Assembly (NCBI GenBank): GCA_047627915.1
Contig: JBLHTZ010000031.1
Coordinates: 1-28,555, forward strand
Source of the DNA: NORP294 sp047627915
Lineage (GTDB): Bacteria; Bacteroidota; Bacteroidia; Flavobacteriales_E; Vicingaceae
Direction: 5' to 3'
DNA: 28,555 nucleotides
The position numbers and the translations under genes were made by a program. Positions 8,573-15,763 of the stretch are shown here, piece after piece; positions within the stretch are counted from its first letter, which is position 1, and the number at the start of each line of letters is the position of its first letter. The notes below the pieces were generated by a model. That model had not been told where the DNA came from. It saw only the letters and a list, made by a program, of their open reading frames with translations, and ran no database searches.

Positions 8573-9145
8573 ATGGATTTATCGAACCAAGCAGATGTAA
8601 GGAAAATAGTGGAAGGCTGTGCGGAAAGAAATGCGGACTGTCAGCAATTGTTGTACAAGACATTATATAGCAAAATGATGGTAGTTTGCCAACGATACGC
8701 GAGTAGGCCGGAAGATGCGAAAGACTTGTTTCAAGATGGATTCATAAAGGTTTTTGATAAAATTGAAAAATTCAATTTTAATGGTTCTTTAGAAGGTTGG
8801 GTAAGAAGAATAATGGTAAACAATGCCATTGATTATTATCGTAAAAACAAAAATAAATTCGCCATGAGCGAAACCTTGGTTGAAACCCAGCAAATTGCTG
8901 AAGAAGTAGAAAGCGAAGGAATTTTTGATGATGTAAGCGCTGACCTCTTGTTGTCTTTTGTACAGCGATTGTCTCCGGTATACCGTGCGGTGTTTAACTT
9001 GTACATTTTGGACGATTATAGTCATGCAGAAATTGCAGAGGAATTAGGAATCTCTGAAGGAACATCAAAATCGAACTTATCTAAAGCAAAGAAGAATTTG
9101 AAACAAATGGTAAAAACGCACTTGGAAGAGAGCGAAAGAATATAA
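8573..9145 (+). CDS. RNA polymerase sigma factor, ECF subfamily
   Basis: This 190-residue protein has the two-domain ECF sigma layout. Region 2 covers roughly residues 25-95, with RPEDAKDLFQDGFIKVF for core binding and -10 melting and EGWVRRIMVNNAIDYYRKNK. A short acidic linker follows. Region 4 covers roughly residues 125-185, with SPVYRAVFNLYILDDYSHAE and the helix-turn-helix EIAEELGISEGTSKSNLSKA. There is no region 1 or 3. The membrane protein gene starts one base after its stop codon, the usual sigma/anti-sigma arrangement. The target genes cannot be told from the sequence. The best upstream -7 candidate (TAATTTAG, 8541-8548) has one mismatch. Confidence 0.93.
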   Translation: MDLSNQADVRKIVEGCAERNADCQQLLYKTLYSKMMVVCQRYASRPEDAKDLFQDGFIKVFDKIEKFNFNGSLEGWVRRIMVNNAIDYYRKNKNKFAMSETLVETQQIAEEVESEGIFDDVSADLLLSFVQRLSPVYRAVFNLYILDDYSHAEIAEELGISEGTSKSNLSKAKKNLKQMVKTHLEESERI

Positions 9146-9146
9146 T

Positions 9147-10433
9147 ATGAAGAACAAATTAACAACAGAAGAACAATTGCTTCAATCTAAATTGAATGAA
9201 GCACAGTTCGGCTACCAAGAAGCAGATTGGAAACAAATTGAATCTGTAGTGGCCAAAAAAGGGTTCTGGGCAAATTACAGTACTTTCTTTAAAGCAGCTG
9301 TGTTATTTGTGGCGTTAGGGTCAGCTGTCTACATAGTGAACAGCAGATACCAGACACCAAACGAATCTACAACTCAAATTGTAAAGGTTAAAAACGAAGA
9401 GAAAACGAATTCTGAAACAGAGAGTGCAGTTGAACAAAGTGAACCTACCGTCGAAAATGAAAATACTGAGAAAGCTCCGACTGATGAAGTTGCTACGAAG
9501 GCAGTAAAGAGAGATCAAAGCAATTTAATTACAAATAAAATTTCTACCGGCAATATACTTAGCTCAAAAGAGTCGAATCAAAAAAATGATGTCAGTAAAG
9601 GAAATGTCAAAGCGGCTAAAACACCTACTTCTAACTTAGCCACACTTGAGATTAAGGAGATTCGAATTTTAGGCGCTCCGTGCATTGGCGAAAAGTTAAC
9701 ATTGGAGCTTGCATTCAGAGGCTTTTACACTGATGAAATGACAGTTACATGGAAGATGAACGGAAAAGAATTGAAGGGACAAGGACCTAGAACAGAACTA
9801 GAATTAAGCACTGCGGGAGAATATGAAGTTTCTGCAATAGTGTATCATAAAGAAAACAACATTGCATCAAACTCTAATCGTTTAGAAGTAAAAGAAAAAG
9901 CAGAACTTGATTTTACTTCAGAAGACTTGAAAAATCCTTTCAACGACGAAAAAGTTAAATTGAAAATTATAGAACCAGTTGAAGGAAAGTACATCTGGTA
10001 TGAGAATCGCTCCACGGACAAGTTAATTGCAGGCGATGAAGTTGAATGGGCTTTTTCAAGCGAAGGTCACCACAACATGACTGTTGAATACACTTCTCCT
10101 TTAGGTTGTTTCCAAACGAAAACAAAAGAAGTAGAAATGGACATTTTCTTCAACCAAGAAGCATTTCCAAATGCCTTTACGCCTACTAACGATAGACTAA
10201 ATGACGTTTTCGAATTAAATGTTCTACAACCCTATTCATTTAAAAAGTATGAACTTATTATTCAAGACATGGATAATAAAATCATTTTTCAAACTAATGT
10301 TCAAGAAGAAAATTGGAACGGCAGACTTCAAAACACCGGAGAAATGTTAAGTGGTAAGTTTGCCTGGGTTGTAAAAGTGGAAAACGAAAAAGGAGAAAAA
10401 AGGACCTTCAATGGAAAGGGAGAAATTAGATAG
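9147..10433 (+). CDS. Anti-sigma-like membrane protein with Ig/PKD-like domains and CHU_C (gliding type B) C-terminus
   Basis: The 428 residues read as follows. A cytoplasmic N-terminus (1-45) has the pattern FGYQEADWKQIESVV, similar to N-termini of Bacteroidota membrane proteins encoded after ECF sigma genes. One membrane helix spans about 47-65. A low-complexity Glu/Lys/Thr linker runs 66-165. Two Ig/PKD-like beta domains follow (about 166-248 and 252-330, each with one Cys). A CHU_C domain takes up 338-428, with FPNAFTPTNDRLNDVF and ENWNGRLQNTGEMLSGKF. There is no cleavable signal peptide: the hydrophobic stretch is 46 residues in and looks like a type II anchor. The gene is one base downstream of the sigma gene. 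I infer that the cytoplasmic part holds the sigma factor and the outer part senses something; neither is shown directly. The CHU_C match is strong. Confidence 0.85.
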   Translation: MKNKLTTEEQLLQSKLNEAQFGYQEADWKQIESVVAKKGFWANYSTFFKAAVLFVALGSAVYIVNSRYQTPNESTTQIVKVKNEEKTNSETESAVEQSEPTVENENTEKAPTDEVATKAVKRDQSNLITNKISTGNILSSKESNQKNDVSKGNVKAAKTPTSNLATLEIKEIRILGAPCIGEKLTLELAFRGFYTDEMTVTWKMNGKELKGQGPRTELELSTAGEYEVSAIVYHKENNIASNSNRLEVKEKAELDFTSEDLKNPFNDEKVKLKIIEPVEGKYIWYENRSTDKLIAGDEVEWAFSSEGHHNMTVEYTSPLGCFQTKTKEVEMDIFFNQEAFPNAFTPTNDRLNDVFELNVLQPYSFKKYELIIQDMDNKIIFQTNVQEENWNGRLQNTGEMLSGKFAWVVKVENEKGEKRTFNGKGEIR

Positions 10434-10451
10434 TATTGAACCTTTAAACAG

Positions 10452-10487
10452 AAAAAAGCCCTTGCAATAAATCGCAAGGGCTTTTTT
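10452..10487. terminator. Bidirectional rho-independent terminator
   Basis: Arms AAAAAAGCCCTTGC (10452-10465) and GCAAGGGCTTTTTT (10474-10487) with an 8-nt loop. The symmetric A/T flanks give a T-run in both directions. It serves the sigma/anti-sigma operon from the left and the convergent phosphohexomutase gene from the right. Confidence 0.92.
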
Positions 10488-10506
10488 AATGGTATTCGTT
10501 TCGAAA

Positions 10507-11916
10507 CTATCCGTTAATCGTTTCGTGCACTTCTTTCAATATTTTAAATGCTCCATCAGTAGTTGAAGATTCTGCGTACGTTCTCAATACAGGCTCTGTT
10601 CCTGAAGGTCGAATCATTACCCATTCGTCGTTTGCGAAATAGAACTTAAACCCGTCTACTTTTTCAATGCGCTCAACTTTGTACGATCCAAATTGGCTAT
10701 ACTCATCGTTTTTGCAACTTTCCATAATTCTCAATTTGTCGGCTTCTTCCAAGTGTAAATCAATTCTTTCGAATTTGAATGCTCCAACAATCTTATACAC
10801 TTCGGCAATTAAATCATCTAGCGACTTGCCAGACTTTACCATGTATTCCCATATTACCAAGCCCATCCATATTCCATCTCTTTCAGGAATGTGACCTTTA
10901 ATCGCAATTCCACCTGATTCTTCTCCACCTAACAATACATCTTCAGAAACCATGTGGCCTGCAATGTATTTAAATCCAATTTTCGTTACTTGATATTCTA
11001 AACCAAGTGCATCGCACAGTTTTTTCACCTTTGGAGAAACGGAAAAAGCATTTACTACTTTACCTGTCATTTTCTTCTCCTTTACCATGTAATAAATCAG
11101 CAAAAGAATAATGTGATGTGAGTCAATAAACTCTCCCTTCGAATTGTACAATCCAATTCGATCGGCGTCACCGTCAACTGCCAAACCACAATCTAAATCA
11201 CCTTCAGACAATCTTAGTAATTCTGAAAACTCCATTAAGTTTCTGTGAATTGGCTCTGGAGCTTGACCTTCAAATCCTGGGTTGTAATCACAATGCAAAA
11301 AGGTAATATCTGGTAGTAACCTTCTCATCACATTTTGCCCAGAACCAAACATGGCGTCAAATGCAAAATTCATTTTTGAATTACGAATTGCTTCCATGTC
11401 AAAGTTCGCTTCTACATGATCAATGTACATTTGCTCTAGGTCAACATACTCAACAGATCCTTTTTCTACAAGGCTTTCCATTTTAATGCCATCTAGGTCC
11501 CAATCTACATTGTCAGGAATCAAATCTTCCACCTCTTGCACTTCTGCCGGAAGCAATGGGCCACCAAAGTGTCCTTTCAATTTAAACCCATTGTACGAGG
11601 GAGGGTTGTGAGAAGCAGTAATTACAACGCCCAGAGAAGCCGATTGCTTCAACGCTCCTAAAGAAACCATTGGTGTTGATACGAACCCTTTTGCAAGGTA
11701 TACTTTCACTCCGTTGGCGGTAAGTACTTTTGTTGCTATTTCAGCAAACAATTCGCCAGCAAATCGACAATCGTGTCCAATTACTACCGATGGGTTATCA
11801 AAATTCTTGTTTAACCAATCTGCTGTTCCTTTCGAAACTCTCGCTACGTTTTCTACTGTATAATCTTTCGCTATGATGGCTCTCCATCCGTCTGTTCCAA
11901 ACTTTATCTTTGACAT
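10507..11916 (-). CDS. Phosphoglucomutase/phosphomannomutase family alpha-D-phosphohexomutase
   Basis: This 469-residue cytoplasmic enzyme moves a phosphate between C1 and C6 of a hexose. All four family signatures are present: the phosphoserine loop TASHNPPSYNG (Ser102), the metal loop DGDADR (248-253), the sugar-binding loop GGEESGG near residue 335, and the C-terminal phosphate-binding RPSGTEPVLRTYAE. The N-terminus KFGTDGWRAI is also typical. The sequence does not decide between glucose and mannose, or another hexose phosphate, so no gene symbol is given. The gene has its own TACTTTTG box and ends at the shared bidirectional terminator. Confidence 0.93.
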   Translation of the reverse strand: MSKIKFGTDGWRAIIAKDYTVENVARVSKGTADWLNKNFDNPSVVIGHDCRFAGELFAEIATKVLTANGVKVYLAKGFVSTPMVSLGALKQSASLGVVITASHNPPSYNGFKLKGHFGGPLLPAEVQEVEDLIPDNVDWDLDGIKMESLVEKGSVEYVDLEQMYIDHVEANFDMEAIRNSKMNFAFDAMFGSGQNVMRRLLPDITFLHCDYNPGFEGQAPEPIHRNLMEFSELLRLSEGDLDCGLAVDGDADRIGLYNSKGEFIDSHHIILLLIYYMVKEKKMTGKVVNAFSVSPKVKKLCDALGLEYQVTKIGFKYIAGHMVSEDVLLGGEESGGIAIKGHIPERDGIWMGLVIWEYMVKSGKSLDDLIAEVYKIVGAFKFERIDLHLEEADKLRIMESCKNDEYSQFGSYKVERIEKVDGFKFYFANDEWVMIRPSGTEPVLRTYAESSTTDGAFKILKEVHETING

Positions 11917-11938
11917 ATCTTTCTCATTTAAAGGATGG

Positions 11939-11946
11939 CAAAAGTA
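11939..11946 (-). promoter_or_regulatory. Candidate -7 box for the phosphohexomutase gene
   Basis: TACTTTTG on the minus strand, 22 nt upstream of the ATG. It follows the T-run of the putative mltG terminator without a gap, the same layout as the secDF terminator and tatA box. No -33 TTG is seen. Confidence 0.5.
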
Positions 11947-11981
11947 AAAAAATTAGAAAGAACATGTAGCACTCTAATTTT
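11947..11981 (-). terminator. Probable terminator of mltG
   Basis: Arms AAAATTAGA (11949-11957) and TCTAATTTT (11973-11981) with a 15-nt loop, followed on the minus strand by a T-run. The stem is AT-rich and the loop long, so it is weaker than the other terminators here. Confidence 0.5.
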
Positions 11982-11999
11982 AAGCAAATCTTAAGCTTC

Positions 12000-13046
12000 T
12001 TACTTCATGATTTTTCTTCTGTTCAACTCATTGCGGTACGCCTTGGCATAAGCATTGTGCTGAAAAAAGGAACGAGAAAAATTGTGGTAACCCGAAAAGT
12101 CGGCTTTTGCACACATATATATGTAGTCATGCTTTTCGTACTCCAATACTGCATCAATTGAAGAAATTTCCGGCAGATTAATGGGTCCGGGAGGCAACCC
12201 AACATATTTATAGGTATTGTACGGAGAGTCCAAAGCAATGTGTTTATTTAATACCCTCTTGATTGAAAAATCTCCAACCGCATAAATTAAGGTAGGATCA
12301 GATTGCAATTTCATTGACTTTTTAATTCGATTGATGTAAAGTCCTGCAACTTTTGGTCGTTCGTCGCGATGTTCTGATTGCTCTGCTTGAACAATTGACG
12401 CCAAAATCGAGACTTCTGATTGAGTTAAATTAAGCGCCTTTGCCTGCGACTTGCGTTGATCTGTCCAGAAAGCCTTATACTCTCTAGCCATTCGCTTTAC
12501 AAAATCCTCAGCAGATGTATTCCAATACACTTCATAGGTATTCGGAATAAACAAAGTCATAAATGTTTTCTCGTTGAAACCATATTTATCCGCCAACGCT
12601 TTATCAGTCAACATCCTCAATATTTCAATAGAGTCAGCCTCCAATTGTTTCCCCACTTTACCTGCCAAATCTTTTGGTGTGCGAATGGTATTAAATGTCA
12701 ACTTAACCGGCTCCTGCTGTCCCGAGCGTAAAAGATTTATCAATTCATTATTATTCATTCCATCCTTCAACTTGTATTTGCCAGGTTTAGGAGTATTGAA
12801 AGATTTCTGATTAGCAACCCACAAGAAAGACTTCTTGTCAATTAATATTTTCTGCTGTTCCAGTTGGTCTACCAATCCATCCAAACTTGATCCTGTTGAA
12901 ACATATATATAAGGGTCGCTTTTGTTGATGGAAGTATTCACAGAAAATATTTTACCGTAATAATTAACAAACAAGTACGCAGCACCTAGAAATAAAGCGA
13001 GAAAAACTATTCCCCCAATCTTTAAACTTTTATTTTTCTTCTTCAT
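12000..13046 (-). CDS. mltG: Endolytic murein transglycosylase MltG (YceG-like)
   Basis: This 348-residue inner-membrane protein cuts nascent peptidoglycan glycan strands and so helps to set their length. It has a lysine-rich cytoplasmic start (MKKKNKSLK), one membrane helix (about residues 10-29), a LysM-like region, then the YceG domain. The key block is SILASIVQAEQSEHRDERPKV, which holds the catalytic Glu position, followed by LYINRIKKSMKLQSDPTLIYAVG and LDSPYNTYKYVGLPPGPINLPE. Where many family members have IVEKET this one has IVQAEQ, keeping the second Glu. An in-frame TTG at 13055 would add three residues, but it falls inside a TAATTTTG -7 box, so the ATG at 13046 is preferred. It is divergent from trmD. 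Confidence 0.94.
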   Translation of the reverse strand: MKKKNKSLKIGGIVFLALFLGAAYLFVNYYGKIFSVNTSINKSDPYIYVSTGSSLDGLVDQLEQQKILIDKKSFLWVANQKSFNTPKPGKYKLKDGMNNNELINLLRSGQQEPVKLTFNTIRTPKDLAGKVGKQLEADSIEILRMLTDKALADKYGFNEKTFMTLFIPNTYEVYWNTSAEDFVKRMAREYKAFWTDQRKSQAKALNLTQSEVSILASIVQAEQSEHRDERPKVAGLYINRIKKSMKLQSDPTLIYAVGDFSIKRVLNKHIALDSPYNTYKYVGLPPGPINLPEISSIDAVLEYEKHDYIYMCAKADFSGYHNFSRSFFQHNAYAKAYRNELNRRKIMK

Positions 13047-13052
13047 GTAAAT

Positions 13053-13060
13053 CAAAATTA
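13053..13060 (-). promoter_or_regulatory. Candidate -7 box for mltG
   Basis: TAATTTTG on the minus strand, ending 6 nt before the mltG ATG at 13046, so the transcript could be leaderless or nearly so. No convincing -33 element is seen. Confidence 0.4.
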
Positions 13061-13111
13061 AGAAAGCTAATCAAGCTTTTAATCTTCAATTTTAAGTTGA
13101 TTTAAAACGAG

Positions 13112-13119
13112 TAATTTTG
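13112..13119 (+). promoter_or_regulatory. Candidate -7 box for trmD
   Basis: TAATTTTG matches TAnnTTTG and lies 13 nt upstream of the trmD ATG. The nearest upstream TTG (13097-13099) is only 12 nt away, too close for a normal -33 element. Confidence 0.45.
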
Positions 13120-13132
13120 TAGAAAATTATAG

Positions 13133-13819
13133 ATGAGAGTTGACATCATTACCGTACTACCTGAATTATTAGATGGCCCTTTTTCCGCTTCAATCTTGAA
13201 GAGAGCACAGGAAAAAGGTTTGGCAGAAATTCATGTTCACAATTTGAGAGATTACTCTACCAATAAACAAAAGTCGGTTGATGATTACGCTTTTGGTGGT
13301 GGAGCGGGGATGGTAATGACAATGGAACCTATTGACAATTGCATTTCTGCATTAAAAGCAGAAAGAAGCTATGATGAAATAATTTACATGACTCCTGATG
13401 GCGAAGAACTCAACCAAGCGATGAGTAACAGTTTTTCATTAAAAGGAAACTTAATGATTCTTTGCGGACATTATAAAGGAATAGATGAAAGAGCAAGAGA
13501 AGCCTTTATTACAAAAGAGATTTCTATCGGAAGTTATGTCCTTTCTGGAGGAGAGCTCGCAGCAGCAGTGCTTACGGATAGTATTATCCGTTTATTGCCT
13601 GGTGTTTTAAACGATGAAACCTCTGCTCTATCTGATTCCTACCAAGACAATTTATTGGCTCCACCGGTTTACACTCGACCCGCAGAGTATAAAGGCATGA
13701 AAGTTCCTGACATTTTAATCTCTGGCGACTTAAAAAAAATTGAAATTTGGAGGCATGAAGAGAGCCTAGAACGCACGAAAACAAGGCGTCCAGAACTGTA
13801 TAAAAAATATTCAGAATAA
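13133..13819 (+). CDS. trmD: tRNA (guanine(37)-N1)-methyltransferase TrmD
   Basis: This 228-residue SPOUT-class enzyme uses S-adenosylmethionine to methylate G37, next to the anticodon, which prevents +1 frameshifting. Present are the N-terminal DIITVLPELLDGPF, DYAFGGGAGMVMTMEP, the trefoil-knot cofactor segments LCGHYKGIDERA and ISIGSYVLSGGELAAAVLTD, and the C-terminal PPVYTRPAEYKGMKVPDIL and IWRHEESLERTKTRRPELY. Length is normal. As in many bacteria it precedes rplS, but rpsP and rimM are not adjacent here and rplS has its own promoter 68 nt downstream. Confidence 0.97.
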   Translation: MRVDIITVLPELLDGPFSASILKRAQEKGLAEIHVHNLRDYSTNKQKSVDDYAFGGGAGMVMTMEPIDNCISALKAERSYDEIIYMTPDGEELNQAMSNSFSLKGNLMILCGHYKGIDERAREAFITKEISIGSYVLSGGELAAAVLTDSIIRLLPGVLNDETSALSDSYQDNLLAPPVYTRPAEYKGMKVPDILISGDLKKIEIWRHEESLERTKTRRPELYKKYSE

Positions 13820-13823
13820 GGAG

Positions 13824-13853
13824 TTGCTATTTATATAGAAAATACTACTTTTG
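13824..13853 (+). promoter_or_regulatory. rplS promoter (TTG-N19-TACTTTTG)
   Basis: TTG (13824-13826), a 19-nt spacer, then TACTTTTG (13846-13853): a full match to the Bacteroidota consensus. The predicted start of transcription is near 13860, about 28 nt upstream of rplS. With the secDF promoter it is one of the two best promoters in the window. Confidence 0.7.
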
Positions 13854-13873
13854 CTCTCCTCTTTTATAGAGCA
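13852..13873 (+). other. Small inverted repeat in the rplS leader
   Basis: TGCTCT (13852-13857) and AGAGCA (13868-13873) can pair across a 10-nt loop. The repeat begins within the last bases of the -7 box, so only part may be transcribed. It could be a protein-binding site, a remnant of a ribosomal-protein leader, or chance. Confidence 0.3.
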
Positions 13874-13887
13874 TAATTTTTGAAGAA

Positions 13888-14244
13888 ATGGACGCAATAA
13901 AATTCGTAGAACAAGACTTAAACCCAACGCACGAACTTCCAAAGTTTGGAGCAGGAGATACTATAGCAGTAGCCTATAAAATTAAAGAAGGTGAGAAAGA
14001 AAGAACTCAGGTTTTTCAAGGCACCGTAATCCAAAGAAGAAACACTGGTGTTAACGAAACTTTCACTGTAAGAAAAGTGACAGGAGGAATGGCTGTTGAA
14101 AGAGTATTCCCAATAGCATCTCCTTTCTTGGAGAGTATTAGAGTGATAAAAAGTGGTTCTGTAAGAAGAGCTAGAATCTATTACTTGAGAGAATTAAAAG
14201 GTAAGTCTGCAAGAATTAAGGAAAAAATATACGTTAAGAAGTAA
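13888..14244 (+). CDS. rplS: 50S ribosomal protein L19
   Basis: This 118-residue protein lies at the subunit interface of the 50S subunit. It matches bL19 along its length: GAGDTIAVAYKIKEGEKER, QVFQGTVIQRRNTGVNETF, TVRKVTGGMAVERVFPIASP and KSGSVRRARIYYLRELKGKS. The lysine-rich end (RIKEKIYVKK) is usual. It has its own consensus promoter after trmD and a strong terminator directly downstream, so it is probably expressed at a higher level than trmD. Confidence 0.98.
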   Translation: MDAIKFVEQDLNPTHELPKFGAGDTIAVAYKIKEGEKERTQVFQGTVIQRRNTGVNETFTVRKVTGGMAVERVFPIASPFLESIRVIKSGSVRRARIYYLRELKGKSARIKEKIYVKK

Positions 14245-14260
14245 TCTTAACTGTTGTAAG

Positions 14261-14286
14261 AACCACGCTATATGCGTGGTTTTTTT
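14261..14286 (+). terminator. Rho-independent terminator of rplS
   Basis: Arms AACCACGC (14261-14268) and GCGTGGTT (14274-14281) with a 5-nt loop, followed by a T-run to 14286. The stop codon of the convergent FAD oxidase gene lies inside this T-run. Confidence 0.92.
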
Positions 14287-15697
14287 ATGCCCAAATTTTT
14301 CCTGGGTTCAGAATCCCATTTGGATCAAAAGCGTGCTTTATTGATTTCTGAAGTTCAATCTCCCTCGGAGAGAAAACGATATCCATGTATTCTTTTTGCA
14401 CGAAACCTATTCCGTGTTCCCCTGAAATTGTGCCACCAAGCTTTTTACATAATTGAAATATTTCTCGAATTCCTTTCTTCAATAGCTCTCCTTCCCATTC
14501 AGCTTCACTCATGCCGCCTTTTATTATATTCACGTGTAAGTTGCCGTCGCCAGCATGTCCGTAACAAACCGATTGAAACCCATAGCGGTTTCCAATTTCT
14601 TTTACACCAACAAGCAATTTGGGCAGTTCAGCTCTTTGCACAACTGTATCCTCTTCCTTGTATATAGAATTGACCTTTACTGCTTCTCCTAAACTTCTTC
14701 TCAATTTCCACAACTTATCCTTCTGTGCTTGGGAATCTGCAAATAGGATCTCCCCACACTCAAATTGACCTAACAGTCCATGAATCATTTCTGCTTCTTT
14801 TAGTAAAACACTTTCATCATTCCCATCTAATTCAATCAATAAGTGAGCTTCATCCGTTTCATCAATTTCTATTTCTATCCCTTCAATATATCTCTTTGCA
14901 AAAAGAAGGGCGTCCTTTTCCATAAACTCCAATCCGCTTGGAATTATTCCAGCTTGAAAGATTGTTGAAACAGCTTTGCAAGCTTCTTCTGCCTTTTTAA
15001 AAGGAACCAGCATCAAAATATCTATTTTCGGCAAGGGTAATAATCGAAATACTGCCTTTGTAATAATCCCTAACGTACCTTCACTGCCAACCATAAGTTG
15101 AGTCAAGTTCAACCCTGTAGCATTTTTAATCACATTTGCTCCTGTCCAAATCACAGCGCCATCTGCTAAAACTACCTCTAAATTCAAAACAAAATCTTTC
15201 GTTACTCCATACTTCACCGCTTTTGGCCCACCACTATTTTCAGCTAAATTTCCTCCAATAAAACAACTCCCTTTACTCGCCGGGTCGGGAGGATAAAAGA
15301 GTCCTTTTTCGGCCACTGCTTCTTGAAATACCTGAGTTATAACCCCAGGCTCAACAGTCGCTTGAGCATTTTCAACGTCAATATCAATAATGGCATTAAA
15401 CTTTTCCATGCTAATTAAAACACCTCCATAAACAGGTAACGCTCCTCCACTTAGACCAGTGCCTGCACCACGAACTGTAACAGGAAAATTTTTCGAGTTA
15501 CAATACTTAACAACTCGTGAAATGTGCTCTACTGTTTCCGGGAGAATTACAACACTTGGCGAAAAGCGAAAGTCTTCAGTATAATCGTGGTCATATTCAG
15601 CTAATTTTACTCCTTCAGTAAGGCAGTTTTTTTCCATTACCACCGACTTAAAGTATACTAAATCTTGTTCATCAATCTTAGAGAATTCGTTTTTCAT
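14285..15697 (-). CDS. FAD-binding oxidase, GlcD/D-lactate dehydrogenase type
   Basis: This 470-residue cytoplasmic flavoprotein probably oxidises a 2-hydroxy acid such as glycolate or D-lactate. The N-terminal FAD-binding (PCMH) half shows PVTVRGAGTGLSGGALPVYGG, YPPDPASKGSCFIGGNLAEN and GSEGTLGIITKAVFRLLPLP. The C-terminal FAD-linked oxidase half shows CYGHAGDGNLHVNI and SGEHGIGFVQKEYM, whose histidines are expected to hold the substrate or metal. It ends with FDPNGILNPGKIW, typical of GlcD-like proteins. No GlcE or GlcF partner and no iron-sulfur domain is present, so it is a stand-alone form. Substrate cannot be assigned. It is divergent from the dipeptidyl peptidase gene with 66 bp between them. 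Confidence 0.92.
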   Translation of the reverse strand: MKNEFSKIDEQDLVYFKSVVMEKNCLTEGVKLAEYDHDYTEDFRFSPSVVILPETVEHISRVVKYCNSKNFPVTVRGAGTGLSGGALPVYGGVLISMEKFNAIIDIDVENAQATVEPGVITQVFQEAVAEKGLFYPPDPASKGSCFIGGNLAENSGGPKAVKYGVTKDFVLNLEVVLADGAVIWTGANVIKNATGLNLTQLMVGSEGTLGIITKAVFRLLPLPKIDILMLVPFKKAEEACKAVSTIFQAGIIPSGLEFMEKDALLFAKRYIEGIEIEIDETDEAHLLIELDGNDESVLLKEAEMIHGLLGQFECGEILFADSQAQKDKLWKLRRSLGEAVKVNSIYKEEDTVVQRAELPKLLVGVKEIGNRYGFQSVCYGHAGDGNLHVNIIKGGMSEAEWEGELLKKGIREIFQLCKKLGGTISGEHGIGFVQKEYMDIVFSPREIELQKSIKHAFDPNGILNPGKIWA

Positions 15698-15763
15698 GCA
15701 ATTAGATTTACTAGTATTATTTGGCTAAATTGGACTTCCTAAAATTATTTAAAGAAAGTATAC

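Noticed and set aside
9321..9518. Antisense reading frame within the anti-sigma-like gene
   Set aside because: It is a shadow of the Glu/Lys-rich linker with no start context or domain.
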